The notes below the pieces were generated by a model, which saw only the letters and a program-made list of their open reading frames with translations, did no database searches and was not told the DNA's origin. Below, piece after piece: positions 1 to 9,576 of a stretch of DNA of 64,000 nt (position 1 is its first letter; each line of letters begins with the position of its first letter). Made by a program: the position numbers and the translations under genes. Source of the DNA: Paenibacillus herberti (GTDB lineage Bacteria > Bacillota > Bacilli > Paenibacillales > Paenibacillaceae); assembly GCF_002233675.1 (NCBI RefSeq), contig NZ_NMUQ01000001.1, forward strand, positions 2,615,005 through 2,679,004, read 5' to 3'.

Positions 1-346
1 AAAAGATTTGCGGCCCTTTGCGCTCGCCATTCGGCAGCACATTATAGAAGGAATGCGACAGCATCTCGATAGCTGCGCGCGCGCCCAGGTAAGAACCGCC
101 GATACCGATAACAACAAGCGCATCAGAATCGGAACGGATTTTGTCCGCAGATGATTTAATACGAGCGAACTCTTCCTTGTCATAAGCGGTCGGAAGATCG
201 ATCCAGCCCAGGTAGTCGGAACCTGCTCCGGTTCCGTTATGAAGTTGCTCGTGGGCAAGACGAATCGGGCCCTCAAGGTTATCGATTTCATTTTGTCCCA
301 GGAAACCAAGCGCTTTGCTGTAGTCGAATTGAATAGTTTTGCTCAT
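1..346 (-). CDS. pgi: Glucose-6-phosphate isomerase, N-terminal part (runs off window)
   Basis: Interconverts glucose 6-phosphate and fructose 6-phosphate in the cytoplasm (glycolysis, gluconeogenesis). Only the first 115 residues are in the window; the gene continues past the left edge. It begins [16 protein letters not shown] and contains the Firmicute Pgi segment with [19 protein letters not shown], the sugar-phosphate binding region. The ATG at 346 is the start because it fits the family N-terminus; upstream, on the same strand, GGAGG lies about 8 bases away. The family assignment is secure; nothing can be said about the missing C-terminal catalytic residues. Confidence 0.93.
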   Translation of the reverse strand, partial: MSKTIQFDYSKALGFLGQNEIDNLEGPIRLAHEQLHNGTGAGSDYLGWIDLPTAYDKEEFARIKSSADKIRSDSDALVVIGIGGSYLGARAAIEMLSHSFYNVLPNGERKGPQIF

Positions 347-564
347 GACAAAAATGCCTCCTTCAATATCGGGCGAAACCACCCGTATAAGCTCGTGTCC
401 GGCCATTCGGGCCAGTCCCAGCGCCTTGCAGCATGTCCTAAGAATACTGGATTGATCTAGGGAAAACAAGCAAACGGAGTCCGCTTCATGGAAGTTTCAC
501 GTTCACAAGCTGCTGCGAAAAGAGAATGTGATTTATGATAGCCGTTTAGCCGAATAACAACAAT

Positions 565-612
565 ACACCCCCTGCTCACCGCATACATCAGCATGCGTTG
601 AGCAGGGGGTGT
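565..612 (-). terminator. Rho-independent terminator of the sugar ABC operon
   Basis: A perfect 14-bp inverted repeat (565-578 and 599-612) whose inner bases can extend the stem. On the minus strand it is followed by ATTGTTGTTATT. It lies just after the last permease gene, so it probably ends that transcript. Confidence 0.75.
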
Positions 613-627
613 TTGATTGACAAGAAC

Positions 628-1512
628 TTACCCTTTAACCGCTGAGCCTGTAATGCCTTGAATAATGTAGCGCTGGCCGAGCAGGAACACGACAATCATC
701 GGAACGATGCTGGCCGAGGTGGCTGCCATCATCCCGTTGTAATCGACGTTGAACTCAAGGATGAAGTTCTGCATCCCTAGCGGAACCGTGTAGAGCTCCC
801 GGTCAAGCAGGAAAACAAGCGCGTTCTCGTAGTCGTTCCACATCCAGGAGAAGTCGAGAATGGCCAAAGTTGCAATTGCCGGCTTCGCCAGCGGTACCAG
901 CAGCCTGAAGAAGATGCGGAAATGACCGGCTCCATCGATAAACGCCGATTCCGTAATATCATTCGGAATGGACATGAAAAACTGGCGGAGCAGAAACACG
1001 CCGAAAATCGAGAACAAACCAGGCAAGATCAAGGCCAAATGCGTGTTATAAATGCCGATTTTGTCAAACAGGATAAACTTCGGAACGAACAGCACTTGCG
1101 GCGGAACCATCATCATCGACAGATAGAGCATAAACAGCTGGTTTCTGCCCTTGAACTGGGTGCGTGCAAAGCCGTAAGCGGCGAATGCGGCTAAAAAGGT
1201 CGCTCCGATTGTGCAGATGACAGCGATTTTGAGCGAGTTGTAATAATAACGAACAAAGCTGTCCTCGCCCGTCCATACCTTGAGATGATGCTGGAGCGAG
1301 GGCGCCTTGGGAATCCAGCTCACCGGATATTGGAATACTTCGCTTGGCGATTTGAACGAAGTGCTGATCATCCAGGCGAACGGCAGAATCATCAACAGGC
1401 CGGCCGCGATCATTAATAAGGTCATGGCCAGTTTGCCGACGGATACCCGGCTCTTCGAGCGGGAAGAGCCGGCCGCTGCGGCTGGTGCTAAAGCGGTAGA
1501 TGAAGGCTTCAT
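628..1512 (-). CDS. Carbohydrate ABC transporter permease (MalG/AraQ type)
   Basis: Inner-membrane subunit of a CUT1-type sugar importer. The 294-residue protein has the expected length and about six hydrophobic segments. The first, near residues 28-50, follows a Ser/Ala/Arg-rich cytoplasmic tail. The EAA loop that docks the ATPase is seen near residue 190 (ESAFIDGAGHFRIFFRLLVP). It follows the other permease by 22 bases in an operon with the binding lipoprotein. No ABC ATPase gene is present; in Bacillales such systems usually share an MsmX-like ATPase encoded elsewhere. The substrate cannot be read from the sequence. Confidence 0.9.
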   Translation of the reverse strand: MKPSSTALAPAAAAGSSRSKSRVSVGKLAMTLLMIAAGLLMILPFAWMISTSFKSPSEVFQYPVSWIPKAPSLQHHLKVWTGEDSFVRYYYNSLKIAVICTIGATFLAAFAAYGFARTQFKGRNQLFMLYLSMMMVPPQVLFVPKFILFDKIGIYNTHLALILPGLFSIFGVFLLRQFFMSIPNDITESAFIDGAGHFRIFFRLLVPLAKPAIATLAILDFSWMWNDYENALVFLLDRELYTVPLGMQNFILEFNVDYNGMMAATSASIVPMIVVFLLGQRYIIQGITGSAVKG

Positions 1513-1534
1513 GCGGGCTGCTTCCTTTCGAAGT

Positions 1535-2410
1535 TCAGTAATGTACCCATTTTTTCTGGCCGACCCACTGAATCATAGTAATGATGAAAATAATGGCGAA
1601 CAGCACCCACGAAATGGCCGACGCATATCCCATTTCGTAATAGCGGAACGCATTTTGATACACATACATAGAAAGAATCGTTGTACTGTTGCCCGGCCCG
1701 CCCTGCGTTACGGCCTGGATCATACCGAATGTTTTCATGGAGGAGATAAGGCCGGTAATGAGCAGCAGGAAGGTGGATGGACTGACCAGCGGGAAAATAA
1801 CGCTGACCACTGTTCTCCAGCGGCTGGCTCCGTCGATGCGCGCCGCCTCCAGCATCTCTTGAGGAACCTCTTGCAGAGCAGCCAAATAAATAATCATGTT
1901 GTAGCCCAGCAGGAACCAGATCCAGATAATATCGATGGCGAACATGGATGTGTCGGTTGTAGACAGCCATCCAGGAGGATTTGCGATGCCGATGCTTCGC
2001 AGAACGTTGTTAATGATGCCTTGCGAAGGCTGGAATAATAACATCCAAACGAAGGATACAGCGACTCCGCTTGTAATGTAGGGCAGGAAATACATGGTCC
2101 GCAGCATGCTTTTCAGATAAACGTTTTGATTGAGCGCCAGTGCGACAAAAAATGCGAGTGCAATGGATATGGGTACTGCGGCGAGGAATATCGCCGTATT
2201 TTCAAGCGACTGATAAAAGATAGGGTCCTTGAACAACCGAGTAAGGTTATCCAATCCTGTAAACTTGATGTCGGGAGAGGTGTATTTGTAATTCGTAAAC
2301 ATCATGCCGAGGGAGAACAAGGCAGGAATAATAAAGAACAAAATGACACCGATCATGTTTGGCAAAATGAACAAATACCCGGTCAGCCCCTGCTTTCGGT
2401 TCCAGTTCAT
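1535..2410 (-). CDS. Carbohydrate ABC transporter permease (MalF/UgpA type)
   Basis: Partner permease of the CUT1 sugar importer. The 291-residue protein starts MNWNRKQGLTGYLFILPN, the usual MalF-like opening, and has six hydrophobic segments. The EAA motif is EAARIDGASRWRTVVSVIFP. I chose the ATG at 2410 because GGAAAGGAG lies 6 bases upstream. An in-frame start 48 bases further up has no good ribosome binding site and adds residues not typical of the family. It lies between the binding protein and the second permease. Confidence 0.9.
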   Translation of the reverse strand: MNWNRKQGLTGYLFILPNMIGVILFFIIPALFSLGMMFTNYKYTSPDIKFTGLDNLTRLFKDPIFYQSLENTAIFLAAVPISIALAFFVALALNQNVYLKSMLRTMYFLPYITSGVAVSFVWMLLFQPSQGIINNVLRSIGIANPPGWLSTTDTSMFAIDIIWIWFLLGYNMIIYLAALQEVPQEMLEAARIDGASRWRTVVSVIFPLVSPSTFLLLITGLISSMKTFGMIQAVTQGGPGNSTTILSMYVYQNAFRYYEMGYASAISWVLFAIIFIITMIQWVGQKKWVHY

Positions 2411-2472
2411 GCTGAGCTCCTTTCCGGGAAACAGGAGGAGCGCCGCTTGCACGGACACCCCACCGTTATCGC

Positions 2473-3801
2473 CTACTTGCTGTTTTTAACAAAATCGTTA
2501 TGACGCTGAGCCGTATTTTTCATTGTGTCGTCGATGGATTGAGACTTCGTGAAGAACTTCTCGTATTCTTCGCGGCGCGCGTCAACGACTTGCTGAGGCA
2601 GCGTTACCGTAAAGGTAGGGAATTTGCCGAGTACAACTTCTTCGAGGGATTTTACGTCATAGCCTGCTTTGTTGCCGCCAAGCAGCGTGTCCAGAGCCGC
2701 GCCGACGTCGGCGTCTTTGGAAGCTGGAATCCGTCCGCCTGCAGCAAGCGGCTTCATTCCGCCGTCAGCGTACCATTTCAGGAATTCCCAAGCTTTGTCC
2801 TTGTTCTCGGACTTCGGATTAATGGAGATGATGTCGCCGAGGCCGCCCGGGTATTTAAAGTTCGACTGATCGGCGCTTACTTTCGGAATCATGGCAAAGG
2901 CAATTTGGAAATCATGCGGGAAATCCTTCAGGTTGTTGGCGCTGCGGAATACGAATTCGCCTGCGCCGAGCATAGCGGCTTCGCCTTTCAGGAACGCGGC
3001 GTCGGTCGGCAGTTTGCTGGTCAGCTGCTCGCCGAGCGCCAGCATCGATTTATCGGTATGCTGCATATTGTACAGCGTTTCGTACGCTTTTTTCACGTTT
3101 GGATCGTCCAGATTGGAGCTTCCGTCCGCTTTGGTGTAACCGGAGCCGGCATTCGTGCCGTCGAAAATACTGTTGTAAGCGGACATGTCCATTACGTATC
3201 CGTAACGTTTTTCTTTAGTAAGCGCTTTGGCGTACTTTTGCAGATCGGCCATGTTCCAGTCCAGCGGAGGAACCGGAAGTCCCGCTTCGTCCAGCGCGTT
3301 TTTATTCAGCCATACGAACGATACGTTCTTTTTGGTCGGCATGCCGTAGTAGCTGTCTTTAACCTTCCAGGCTTTGGCGTCCTCGCCCATCTTCTCGTCG
3401 ATGTTGTAGTCGCCGTACGAGTTCAGATCAAGTGCATTGCCCGCCTCGACACGTTTCACCAGCACCGGAAGGTTGTACGTGACGTACAGATCAATGTTTT
3501 GGTTCGTCGTGAGTGCGGTATCAAGCTTCAGGTTACCGGCGTCATCGTTGACGAAACGCTCATATTTCACTTGCACGCCCGGGTTTTCTGTATTCCAAGC
3601 GTCCACAACAGCTTGAGGTCCAGCTTCACCAGGTACGCCGCCCCACATCGTGAGTGTAACCGGTTTGGAATCTCCGCCGGAACCAGCATTATTACTAGCA
3701 GGCTCGTTAGCTGGTGAATTAGAATTACTGCCGCAAGCAGCAAGACTCGCTGCCAAAGTGACGCTTAGAATTGCGGTTCCCCATTTTCTTTTTCTCGTCA
3801 T
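2473..3801 (-). CDS. Extracellular sugar-binding lipoprotein (solute-binding family 1)
   Basis: Captures the substrate outside the membrane and delivers it to the two permeases downstream. The 442-residue protein has a lipoprotein signal peptide (MTRKRKWGTAILSVTLAASL, then AACG with the lipidated Cys near residue 23) and a Ser/Asn/Gly-rich linker. The mature region is a family 1 binding fold with VTLTMWGG at its start. The ATG at 3801 follows GGAGGT by 7 bases; a TTG 18 bases upstream overlaps that site and is less likely. It is the first gene of the transporter operon, directly after the response-regulator gene. The sugar is unknown. Confidence 0.9.
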   Translation of the reverse strand: MTRKRKWGTAILSVTLAASLAACGSNSNSPANEPASNNAGSGGDSKPVTLTMWGGVPGEAGPQAVVDAWNTENPGVQVKYERFVNDDAGNLKLDTALTTNQNIDLYVTYNLPVLVKRVEAGNALDLNSYGDYNIDEKMGEDAKAWKVKDSYYGMPTKKNVSFVWLNKNALDEAGLPVPPLDWNMADLQKYAKALTKEKRYGYVMDMSAYNSIFDGTNAGSGYTKADGSSNLDDPNVKKAYETLYNMQHTDKSMLALGEQLTSKLPTDAAFLKGEAAMLGAGEFVFRSANNLKDFPHDFQIAFAMIPKVSADQSNFKYPGGLGDIISINPKSENKDKAWEFLKWYADGGMKPLAAGGRIPASKDADVGAALDTLLGGNKAGYDVKSLEEVVLGKFPTFTVTLPQQVVDARREEYEKFFTKSQSIDDTMKNTAQRHNDFVKNSK

Positions 3802-3851
3802 ATTCGTGACCTCCCGCAAAATGTTGAATGCGCTTCCTTCTTACAGTTTTT

Positions 3852-3880
3852 ACTATAGCAGGGGTCCGGAAGCTGTCGAA
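3852..3880 (-). promoter_or_regulatory. Putative sigma-A promoter of the sugar ABC operon
   Basis: On the minus strand TTCGAC and TATAGT are separated by 17 bases, about 50 bases upstream of the binding-protein ATG. The spacing is ideal and the hexamers are near consensus. This would let the transporter be expressed separately from the two-component genes before it. Confidence 0.5.
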
Positions 3881-3941
3881 GCTACAAAATCTTGTTCCAG
3901 TAGCACAAAAGTTTGATATTCTCTCGCCGAAGAAAATGGAC

Positions 3942-5351
3942 TCAACGCTGTCTATATGCGCTTGGCGTAAAACCGGTCTCACGCTTGAACAGCCGCGAAA
4001 AATAGTTCTCGTTCGGCATTCCGGAGGAGACGGCCACTTCACTGACCGTAGCATCGGTTTCTCGTAACAAGCGGCATGCGTGTTTAATGCGCAGATCAAT
4101 CACATATTGCGTCAGCGTGCGGCCCATTTTCTTTTTGAACAACACACTCAAATATTTATCGTCCATCATGGCGATGCTGCTCAGCATGACGAGATTAATA
4201 TCTTCTTGGAAATGCTCGTTAATATGAAAAATGACCCGGTTAAGATCAGGATGATCGCTCAGCTCGTAGGCGGCCAGCCGCCACCTCTCCAGCAGATCCA
4301 CACAAAGGCGGACTAGCGTATGCCCTGCTGCTTCATGCGAAAGGGCAGCTTCAAATTCCCCTTCTGTGGGGGCCTGTCCGCTTAAAGAGGATAATCTTTG
4401 CAGCAAATTCAAGGCATTCTGCCTTGCCAACGCAGCGGGGAAACACTCCTGGGCCATCCATGCCCAAAGCAGCTTCAAGCTCTCGGTCATCTCCAGCGTC
4501 TGTTTCTGTTCAAAGGCATGCAGCACCGCTTTTTCCAGCGCCCAAGGGAGCGATGTGGCCCTTTCTCCCGTTTGCTGTCCGTTCAACAGATAACCGCCGT
4601 TTTTGCCGTTATGCCATAGCTCATCCAATCGACGGCATAACTGACGGCTGAGGGAGCGGATGTCTTGGGATGGACTAAGCTTTGCGCTCACATGTGGATA
4701 GTGCGGTGTATCGGAAAAAGGCTTCCGCGACAGCAGAAGCGTCATCCCCTTGCGGCTGCAGGCCAATAAATTTCGGTTACCAGAAGCAAGCTCTCCAGCT
4801 TGAATCGTCGAAGATACAGCATCCCACTCATGTAAAATGACGCGCATATAGAAATACTCCCTCAGCTCGGCCGGTAACGGGCTTGGTTTTGCCCTATTTT
4901 CAGCATCCGGCTCCATGCTCTCAAACAGCAAAGCCCCCAGCCGCTCGGCCAATGTGGCGGAGTGCAATAGCTCGCGCTCCAGCTCTTGAGACACTTTGAG
5001 CAGCGCCTCCGCCATCTTATCGGGTGTCAAATACAGCTTCAGTACATAACCCGATGCTCCGAGCTCCAAAGCTTGCTGGGCATGCTCAAAATCGTTCATG
5101 ACCGTCAGCATGACAAAGCGGGTCCTCGGGTATTTTTGGCGTGACACACGAAGCAGCTCAATCCCGTCAACTATAGGCATTCGAATATCCGACACAACGA
5201 GATCCGGCGTTTCCTTACTCATGAACTCAAGAGCTTCTTCACCATTAGAACATTCTCCGATGACCGTAAAACCATTGTCCTCCCACGGTATGCCACTGCG
5301 GATCGACCTGCGTACAAACGTTTCATCTTCAACCAACAATACCGTCCACAT
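3942..5351 (-). CDS. YesN-type response regulator, AraC family output
   Basis: DNA-binding half of a two-component system. The N-terminal receiver (residues about 1-120) has VLLVEDE and the phospho-acceptor Asp in VVSDIRMP. A long middle region is followed by a C-terminal AraC-type pair of helix-turn-helix motifs (about 370-469), ending ETGFTPSAYRQR. The ATG at 5351 has GGAGGAG 6 bases upstream; two in-frame starts upstream overlap that site. The gene overlaps the end of its kinase gene by 23 bases, so they are co-transcribed. It lies immediately upstream of the sugar transporter, its likely target (inference from context). Confidence 0.92.
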   Translation of the reverse strand: MWTVLLVEDETFVRRSIRSGIPWEDNGFTVIGECSNGEEALEFMSKETPDLVVSDIRMPIVDGIELLRVSRQKYPRTRFVMLTVMNDFEHAQQALELGASGYVLKLYLTPDKMAEALLKVSQELERELLHSATLAERLGALLFESMEPDAENRAKPSPLPAELREYFYMRVILHEWDAVSSTIQAGELASGNRNLLACSRKGMTLLLSRKPFSDTPHYPHVSAKLSPSQDIRSLSRQLCRRLDELWHNGKNGGYLLNGQQTGERATSLPWALEKAVLHAFEQKQTLEMTESLKLLWAWMAQECFPAALARQNALNLLQRLSSLSGQAPTEGEFEAALSHEAAGHTLVRLCVDLLERWRLAAYELSDHPDLNRVIFHINEHFQEDINLVMLSSIAMMDDKYLSVLFKKKMGRTLTQYVIDLRIKHACRLLRETDATVSEVAVSSGMPNENYFSRLFKRETGFTPSAYRQR

Positions 5352-7104
5352 ACAGTTCTCCTCCATTGGCATAGGGATTGGATATAAGCAGCGGAACCAT
5401 GATCGTAACCCGAGTTCCTTGAGCGAGAGGCTCCAGCTTCAGCAGGCTTTTTCCAGGGAACAACAGCGACAGCCGCTCCCGCAAGTTCTGCAAAGCAATG
5501 CCCTGCCCCTTGTGGCTGTCAGATGGGGGCTGCGCGTCTATCCCCCGTCCATCATCCTCCACTTGAATTACAATCTGCTCTCTCAGCTGCGACACTCGTA
5601 TCGTAATGACTCCTTGAACATTCAGTCCGGCAAAGCCATGGTAAATGCTGTTCTCCACCAATGGTTGCAGGCTCAGCTTTGGCACTAGCGCATACTTAAG
5701 CGATTCTGGCAGCTCGACTTCATAACGAATGGCCTGATCGTATTTGAGTTGTTGAATAAACAAATAATGCTCCACCAATTGAAGTTCATGCTCCAGATGG
5801 ATGAGATCCACGTCCAAGCGAATTCCAGCCTCGACGAGCTTGCCTAGCGATTCACAAGCTGCCGGAATCTGTTTGTCGCCAAGTCCTAGCGCAAGCCACT
5901 TCACTGTGTTGAGCGTATTCAACAGGAAATGCGGGTTCATCTGCGAAAGGAGCGCCTGGAAGCGCATCGATTCCTTCTGCCGCTCTTCCTGTTTCAATCG
6001 TGATATAAGTCCTTCCATATCCGTTACCATCAGGTTAAAACCTTTTACAAAAACCTCCATCTCACCATGAAAGTTTTCCGGTGGGAGTTTAACTTTCAAG
6101 TTCAGATTCGCCATATGGCTCATTTTTTTGCGCAGCAGGCGCAGCGGTTTTGTAATCGTATCGGATATAAAAAAGGTCATTAGCACAAAAAGTACCATAA
6201 TGGTGAGCATTGCCAGGAGGAGACTCTGCTTGATCCCATTAATTTCTGCAAACAGCTTGTTTGTCGGCACGCTTTTCACCAAATACCAACCCAGGCTCGG
6301 CACTACAGAGTAACTCACCATCATCTCATCCTGCTGTCTCGATCCCGATGGCTCCCACTGTGTTGTATCCCATGATGCAGCTTCCGCAGCTCCTCCCTTT
6401 GCCGTACTAATTAGGATCGAGCCTTCGCCCGTGACCAGCTCATACCGCGATCCTGGCTCCGTGTTAATGGACGCAAGGCGAAACAAGCTTGAATAATCTG
6501 CCGCAATCCGCACGACCGCGTAAATCTGGTTGTTCCCGTCCCTGAGGCTTTTGTACATGGCCAAATGGGGCACCGAAATTCCGTAAAGCGAATTCACTCC
6601 GCCTTTTTCCAGTCTCCACGTTAATTTGTCGCTTCCTTTGAAAGCCTCATCCATCGTTTTGTCATGTTTTATATCCGTGTAGTTTAGCGCGCGCGACGGC
6701 CCATAGGAACTATAGATTTGGCCCCTCTGATCCAGGACCGTAAAGTAAACATAGGAACTAGCAATGAAAACGCTGTTATTAATAGAGCTGAATTTCTCCT
6801 CCATTATTCGAGTTTGCATAAGCGAAGCGTAAGAGGATTTCTCCTCCGGCCGCTTGAGAATGTTACTAACGACTGAATCCTGCTCAAGCAGCGTAAATGT
6901 TTTCACCGCAACACTGAGCAGGCTCTCCATTGATTCGGTGACAGAAGTCATTTGGCGCAAATTCTGAGCATTTACTTGGTCTCTTAACACAGACTCAAAC
7001 CGCTGGAACACAAAAAAGCTCGTCCCTATTATCGGCAATATCACGAGGAGGAGAAAGGAAAAAAACAGCCTCCAGCGAAGCGTTTGTGGCATCAATCGTC
7101 TCAT
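5329..7104 (-). CDS. YesM-type sensor histidine kinase
   Basis: Membrane sensor paired with the YesN-like regulator. The 591-residue protein has a transmembrane helix at about residues 12-32, a large extracellular Cache-like sensor region, a second helix near 295-315 and a HAMP linker. The LytS/YesM-type His box is QMNPHFLLNTLNTVKWLAL and an HATPase domain carries VEDDGRGID. The ATG follows GGAGGGG by 5 bases. Kinases of this group often sense sugars or oligosaccharides and control a neighbouring CUT1 transporter, which fits the layout; the signal here is unknown. Confidence 0.92.
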   Translation of the reverse strand: MRRLMPQTLRWRLFFSFLLLVILPIIGTSFFVFQRFESVLRDQVNAQNLRQMTSVTESMESLLSVAVKTFTLLEQDSVVSNILKRPEEKSSYASLMQTRIMEEKFSSINNSVFIASSYVYFTVLDQRGQIYSSYGPSRALNYTDIKHDKTMDEAFKGSDKLTWRLEKGGVNSLYGISVPHLAMYKSLRDGNNQIYAVVRIAADYSSLFRLASINTEPGSRYELVTGEGSILISTAKGGAAEAASWDTTQWEPSGSRQQDEMMVSYSVVPSLGWYLVKSVPTNKLFAEINGIKQSLLLAMLTIMVLFVLMTFFISDTITKPLRLLRKKMSHMANLNLKVKLPPENFHGEMEVFVKGFNLMVTDMEGLISRLKQEERQKESMRFQALLSQMNPHFLLNTLNTVKWLALGLGDKQIPAACESLGKLVEAGIRLDVDLIHLEHELQLVEHYLFIQQLKYDQAIRYEVELPESLKYALVPKLSLQPLVENSIYHGFAGLNVQGVITIRVSQLREQIVIQVEDDGRGIDAQPPSDSHKGQGIALQNLRERLSLLFPGKSLLKLEPLAQGTRVTIMVPLLISNPYANGGELYVDGIVG

Positions 7105-7162
7105 GGAATCCCCTCCGTTCTATGGTTTCAGTTTATCTGCTGGAATAAAATCTGCACAGACG

Positions 7163-7192
7163 GAAAAAAAAAGAGCCTGGAATCCAGGCTCT
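7163..7192 (-). terminator. Rho-independent terminator after the FAD oxidoreductase
   Basis: Stem arms AGAGCCTGG (7172-7180) and CCAGGCTCT (7184-7192) with a three-base loop. On the minus strand it is followed by a run of nine U. It separates the oxidoreductase gene from the downstream kinase operon. Confidence 0.9.
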
Positions 7193-7201
7193 CTTGAGAG
7201 A

Positions 7202-9448
7202 TTAATAGGCTCGAATATCAATTAGCTCCGCAAACGAGCTTCCGTTTGTCTCCAGAACCGTCAGCCGCAGACGCTGAAGATCGGTTTTTTCAGCCAAGCG
7301 GTACACATGCTTCCGCTTACGGTTATCGGATTCCTCAGCGATCAGCTTCCATTCCGGGCCGTTGCTTCCTTCGATGACGTATTTTTTCGCCAGCTCCGGA
7401 ATGATTTCAAAATCGGTGCGGTGATGATGCAGATTGATCAGGTCTTCGTTTACATCATCGTTGAAAGTGACATGAACTTCGGATACAGACTGCGGCACAT
7501 CCCAAGCCAGCTCCAGCCATTGCGGACCACCGCTCAGCTCCTCTGACATCCATTGGTTCGGGCCGCCGTATGGCCTGATGTAGCCGCCGACTGCTTTTTC
7601 AGGCGTGTAAGCCTGTGAAGCGCCTTTCGCGCGGAAGCACCATGGGCTACGTCTTACTCCGCTCATCGTCCATTGCTGCACCAGCTTCTCCGGACTACGC
7701 TCCTCCAGCTCCACGGCAACCACGGGTTCAAACGATTGATTAAACGCTAGAACGCCGCTCAGGTTGCGGTCTGTCGCATGCAGACTGACAGACACATTCT
7801 TACGCATGATGACAAAAGCGTTTTGCGCTTCCTGTGGCTGCCATTGCAGGGGAATGTTCACCCACTGTTTTTGGCCAGGCTGCAGGCTTACGTCTATAGA
7901 TTGCACAAGATTGGCCGGCACATAGTTCTCTCCACGGCCCGTATCCCAAAGCTCTACAGTCAAAGTCGTCGCTGCATCTGCGTCCACCAGCAGTTCGAAG
8001 CCTTCCAAGGCCGGTTCAACCGGGAACAGGATACCTGCGGATTTGTCGAGCACGTGACTGCCGGCGGATTGCTCCACGGCGATGGAGCGGTACGTGCTGG
8101 AAGCTGTTACTTTGGCGCCGAGCGCCAAATCTCCCGCGTCCCTGCTGCGAAGACCGATAATGGAAGCATCCTGGCGCAGCATCGTCTGCTGCAGCTCCGT
8201 CAGATGATTGGCATGCAGCTCGCGCGGTGTAACAGAGTGCTGCACACAGAGCGCTGCGCCCGATCCGGCCGCCTCGCCGATAACGGCACAAGTCGCCATA
8301 ACGCGGGTTGTACCAAAAGCAACGTGGGAGGCACTGATGTTGCGGCCGGCGAACAACAGATTGTTAACGTTGGAAGAATAAAGGGAGCGGAACGGGATAT
8401 GATAGTTGCCGTCCGCATGCAGATGTTTAGAACCGCTTTCGGTTGCGTAAACGCCTTGCGGCGGATGCAGGTCGATCGACCAACCGCCAAATGCAACTCG
8501 GTCTTCAAACGGCTCCTGCGCCATAATATCGTTCTGATTGAGCGTATAGTCGCCGATAAAACGGCGGTATTCGCGTTTGCCCGGAACGGCGCCAACCCAC
8601 TCCAATGTCATGTTCGCCGCATCGTCGAATTTACCGGAGTTTTTAATATAATCCCAGATACCGTATACGACAGCCCACAGCTCATCGCGAATACGCTCAT
8701 TGTCGTGAACGGCGTCCAGCTCGCCGCCGAATTCGATCCACCAATAGTCACAGCCGTTAGATCCGCTGCGGATGACGCGGCGCATTGGAATCGTTGTGTT
8801 TTCGATATCACGGGCGAAGGAAGGCGCTACGAATTTTACGGGATGGCCGACATCTTTTGTATAGAACAGAATGGTGCTGCCAAGCGTAATTCCGTCCGGA
8901 ACTTCCGGTGCCCAGTCTTCGTTAAATTCGGATTTTGCCTCGCGGCCGATTTTGAAGCCTGCTCCAGCCAGGAAGCCGACAAGGCCGTCGCCTGTACAAT
9001 CAATGTAAACCGGGCTCTTGTATGTGATTTTGCGCTCGGAGCCTGCCATCCAGCCGGTTACGGACAGGATTTTGCGATCCTCGGCAGGACCTTCCGCCTC
9101 TGCCTCATGCACATCTGTATTTAAAAAGAGCGTAATATTGCTTTCAGCAAGCACCGTTTCCAGCACGACTAGATCCCACAAATAAGGGTTGCCGTCAGGA
9201 TTGCGGTACTGATTCTCAACGAACATTTCGCCCATAATGCCTGTTTCACGAGCATAACGGTTATTGCCATGCGCCGTAGCTCCGCATACCCACACGCGTA
9301 CCTCACTGCTGGAATTGCCGCCGAGTACCGGGCGATTTTGGACTAACGCCACTTTCTGGCCAAGCCTTGCCGCCGCAACCGCTGCGCAGACACCTGCCAG
9401 ACCACCGCCGACGACCGTTACATCACATTGAAAGGTTTCTGTTCTCAC
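7202..9448 (-). CDS. Large FAD-dependent oxidoreductase with C-terminal beta-rich domain
   Basis: The 748-residue protein opens with a Rossmann FAD-binding motif (VTVVGGGLAGVCAAVAAARLG, near residues 9-29) and continues as an FAD_oxidored-family protein (PF12831-like), for example YIDCTGDGLVGFLAGAGFK and LLFAGRNISASHVAFGTTRVM. From about residue 440 the sequence turns beta-rich and ends in a discoidin-like segment (about 600-748), suggesting a carbohydrate- or ligand-binding appendage. There is no signal peptide, so it is probably cytoplasmic. Family members commonly sit in carbohydrate-use loci, but no reaction can be assigned. It is monocistronic between a divergent AraC gene and a terminator. 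Confidence 0.85.
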   Translation of the reverse strand: MRTETFQCDVTVVGGGLAGVCAAVAAARLGQKVALVQNRPVLGGNSSSEVRVWVCGATAHGNNRYARETGIMGEMFVENQYRNPDGNPYLWDLVVLETVLAESNITLFLNTDVHEAEAEGPAEDRKILSVTGWMAGSERKITYKSPVYIDCTGDGLVGFLAGAGFKIGREAKSEFNEDWAPEVPDGITLGSTILFYTKDVGHPVKFVAPSFARDIENTTIPMRRVIRSGSNGCDYWWIEFGGELDAVHDNERIRDELWAVVYGIWDYIKNSGKFDDAANMTLEWVGAVPGKREYRRFIGDYTLNQNDIMAQEPFEDRVAFGGWSIDLHPPQGVYATESGSKHLHADGNYHIPFRSLYSSNVNNLLFAGRNISASHVAFGTTRVMATCAVIGEAAGSGAALCVQHSVTPRELHANHLTELQQTMLRQDASIIGLRSRDAGDLALGAKVTASSTYRSIAVEQSAGSHVLDKSAGILFPVEPALEGFELLVDADAATTLTVELWDTGRGENYVPANLVQSIDVSLQPGQKQWVNIPLQWQPQEAQNAFVIMRKNVSVSLHATDRNLSGVLAFNQSFEPVVAVELEERSPEKLVQQWTMSGVRRSPWCFRAKGASQAYTPEKAVGGYIRPYGGPNQWMSEELSGGPQWLELAWDVPQSVSEVHVTFNDDVNEDLINLHHHRTDFEIIPELAKKYVIEGSNGPEWKLIAEESDNRKRKHVYRLAEKTDLQRLRLTVLETNGSSFAELIDIRAY

Positions 9449-9576
9449 AACTTACAACCTCCAGGTTTAAGTAGATATTATGTCTTTGATTTCATTATAA
9501 TAAGGCTATAAACAGCCATCCATACACGTTATTAATTAATACCATATCTTTTATTTCACTAAAACGAGGTGATTTA
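9449..9576. promoter_or_regulatory. Divergent control region between oxidoreductase and AraC gene
   Basis: This 128-base, AT-rich spacer holds both promoters. On the minus strand TTATTATAATG is a good -10 for the oxidoreductase gene. Beside it is the inverted repeat GGCTATAAACAGCC (9507-9520), a possible operator. No clear -35 is visible on either strand. Confidence 0.4.

Noticed and set aside
2500-3717. A 405-residue frame opposite the sugar-binding lipoprotein
   Set aside because: It mirrors a secure gene and has no recognisable features.
7778-9124. A 448-residue frame opposite the FAD oxidoreductase
   Set aside because: It mirrors a secure gene and is explained by codon bias.
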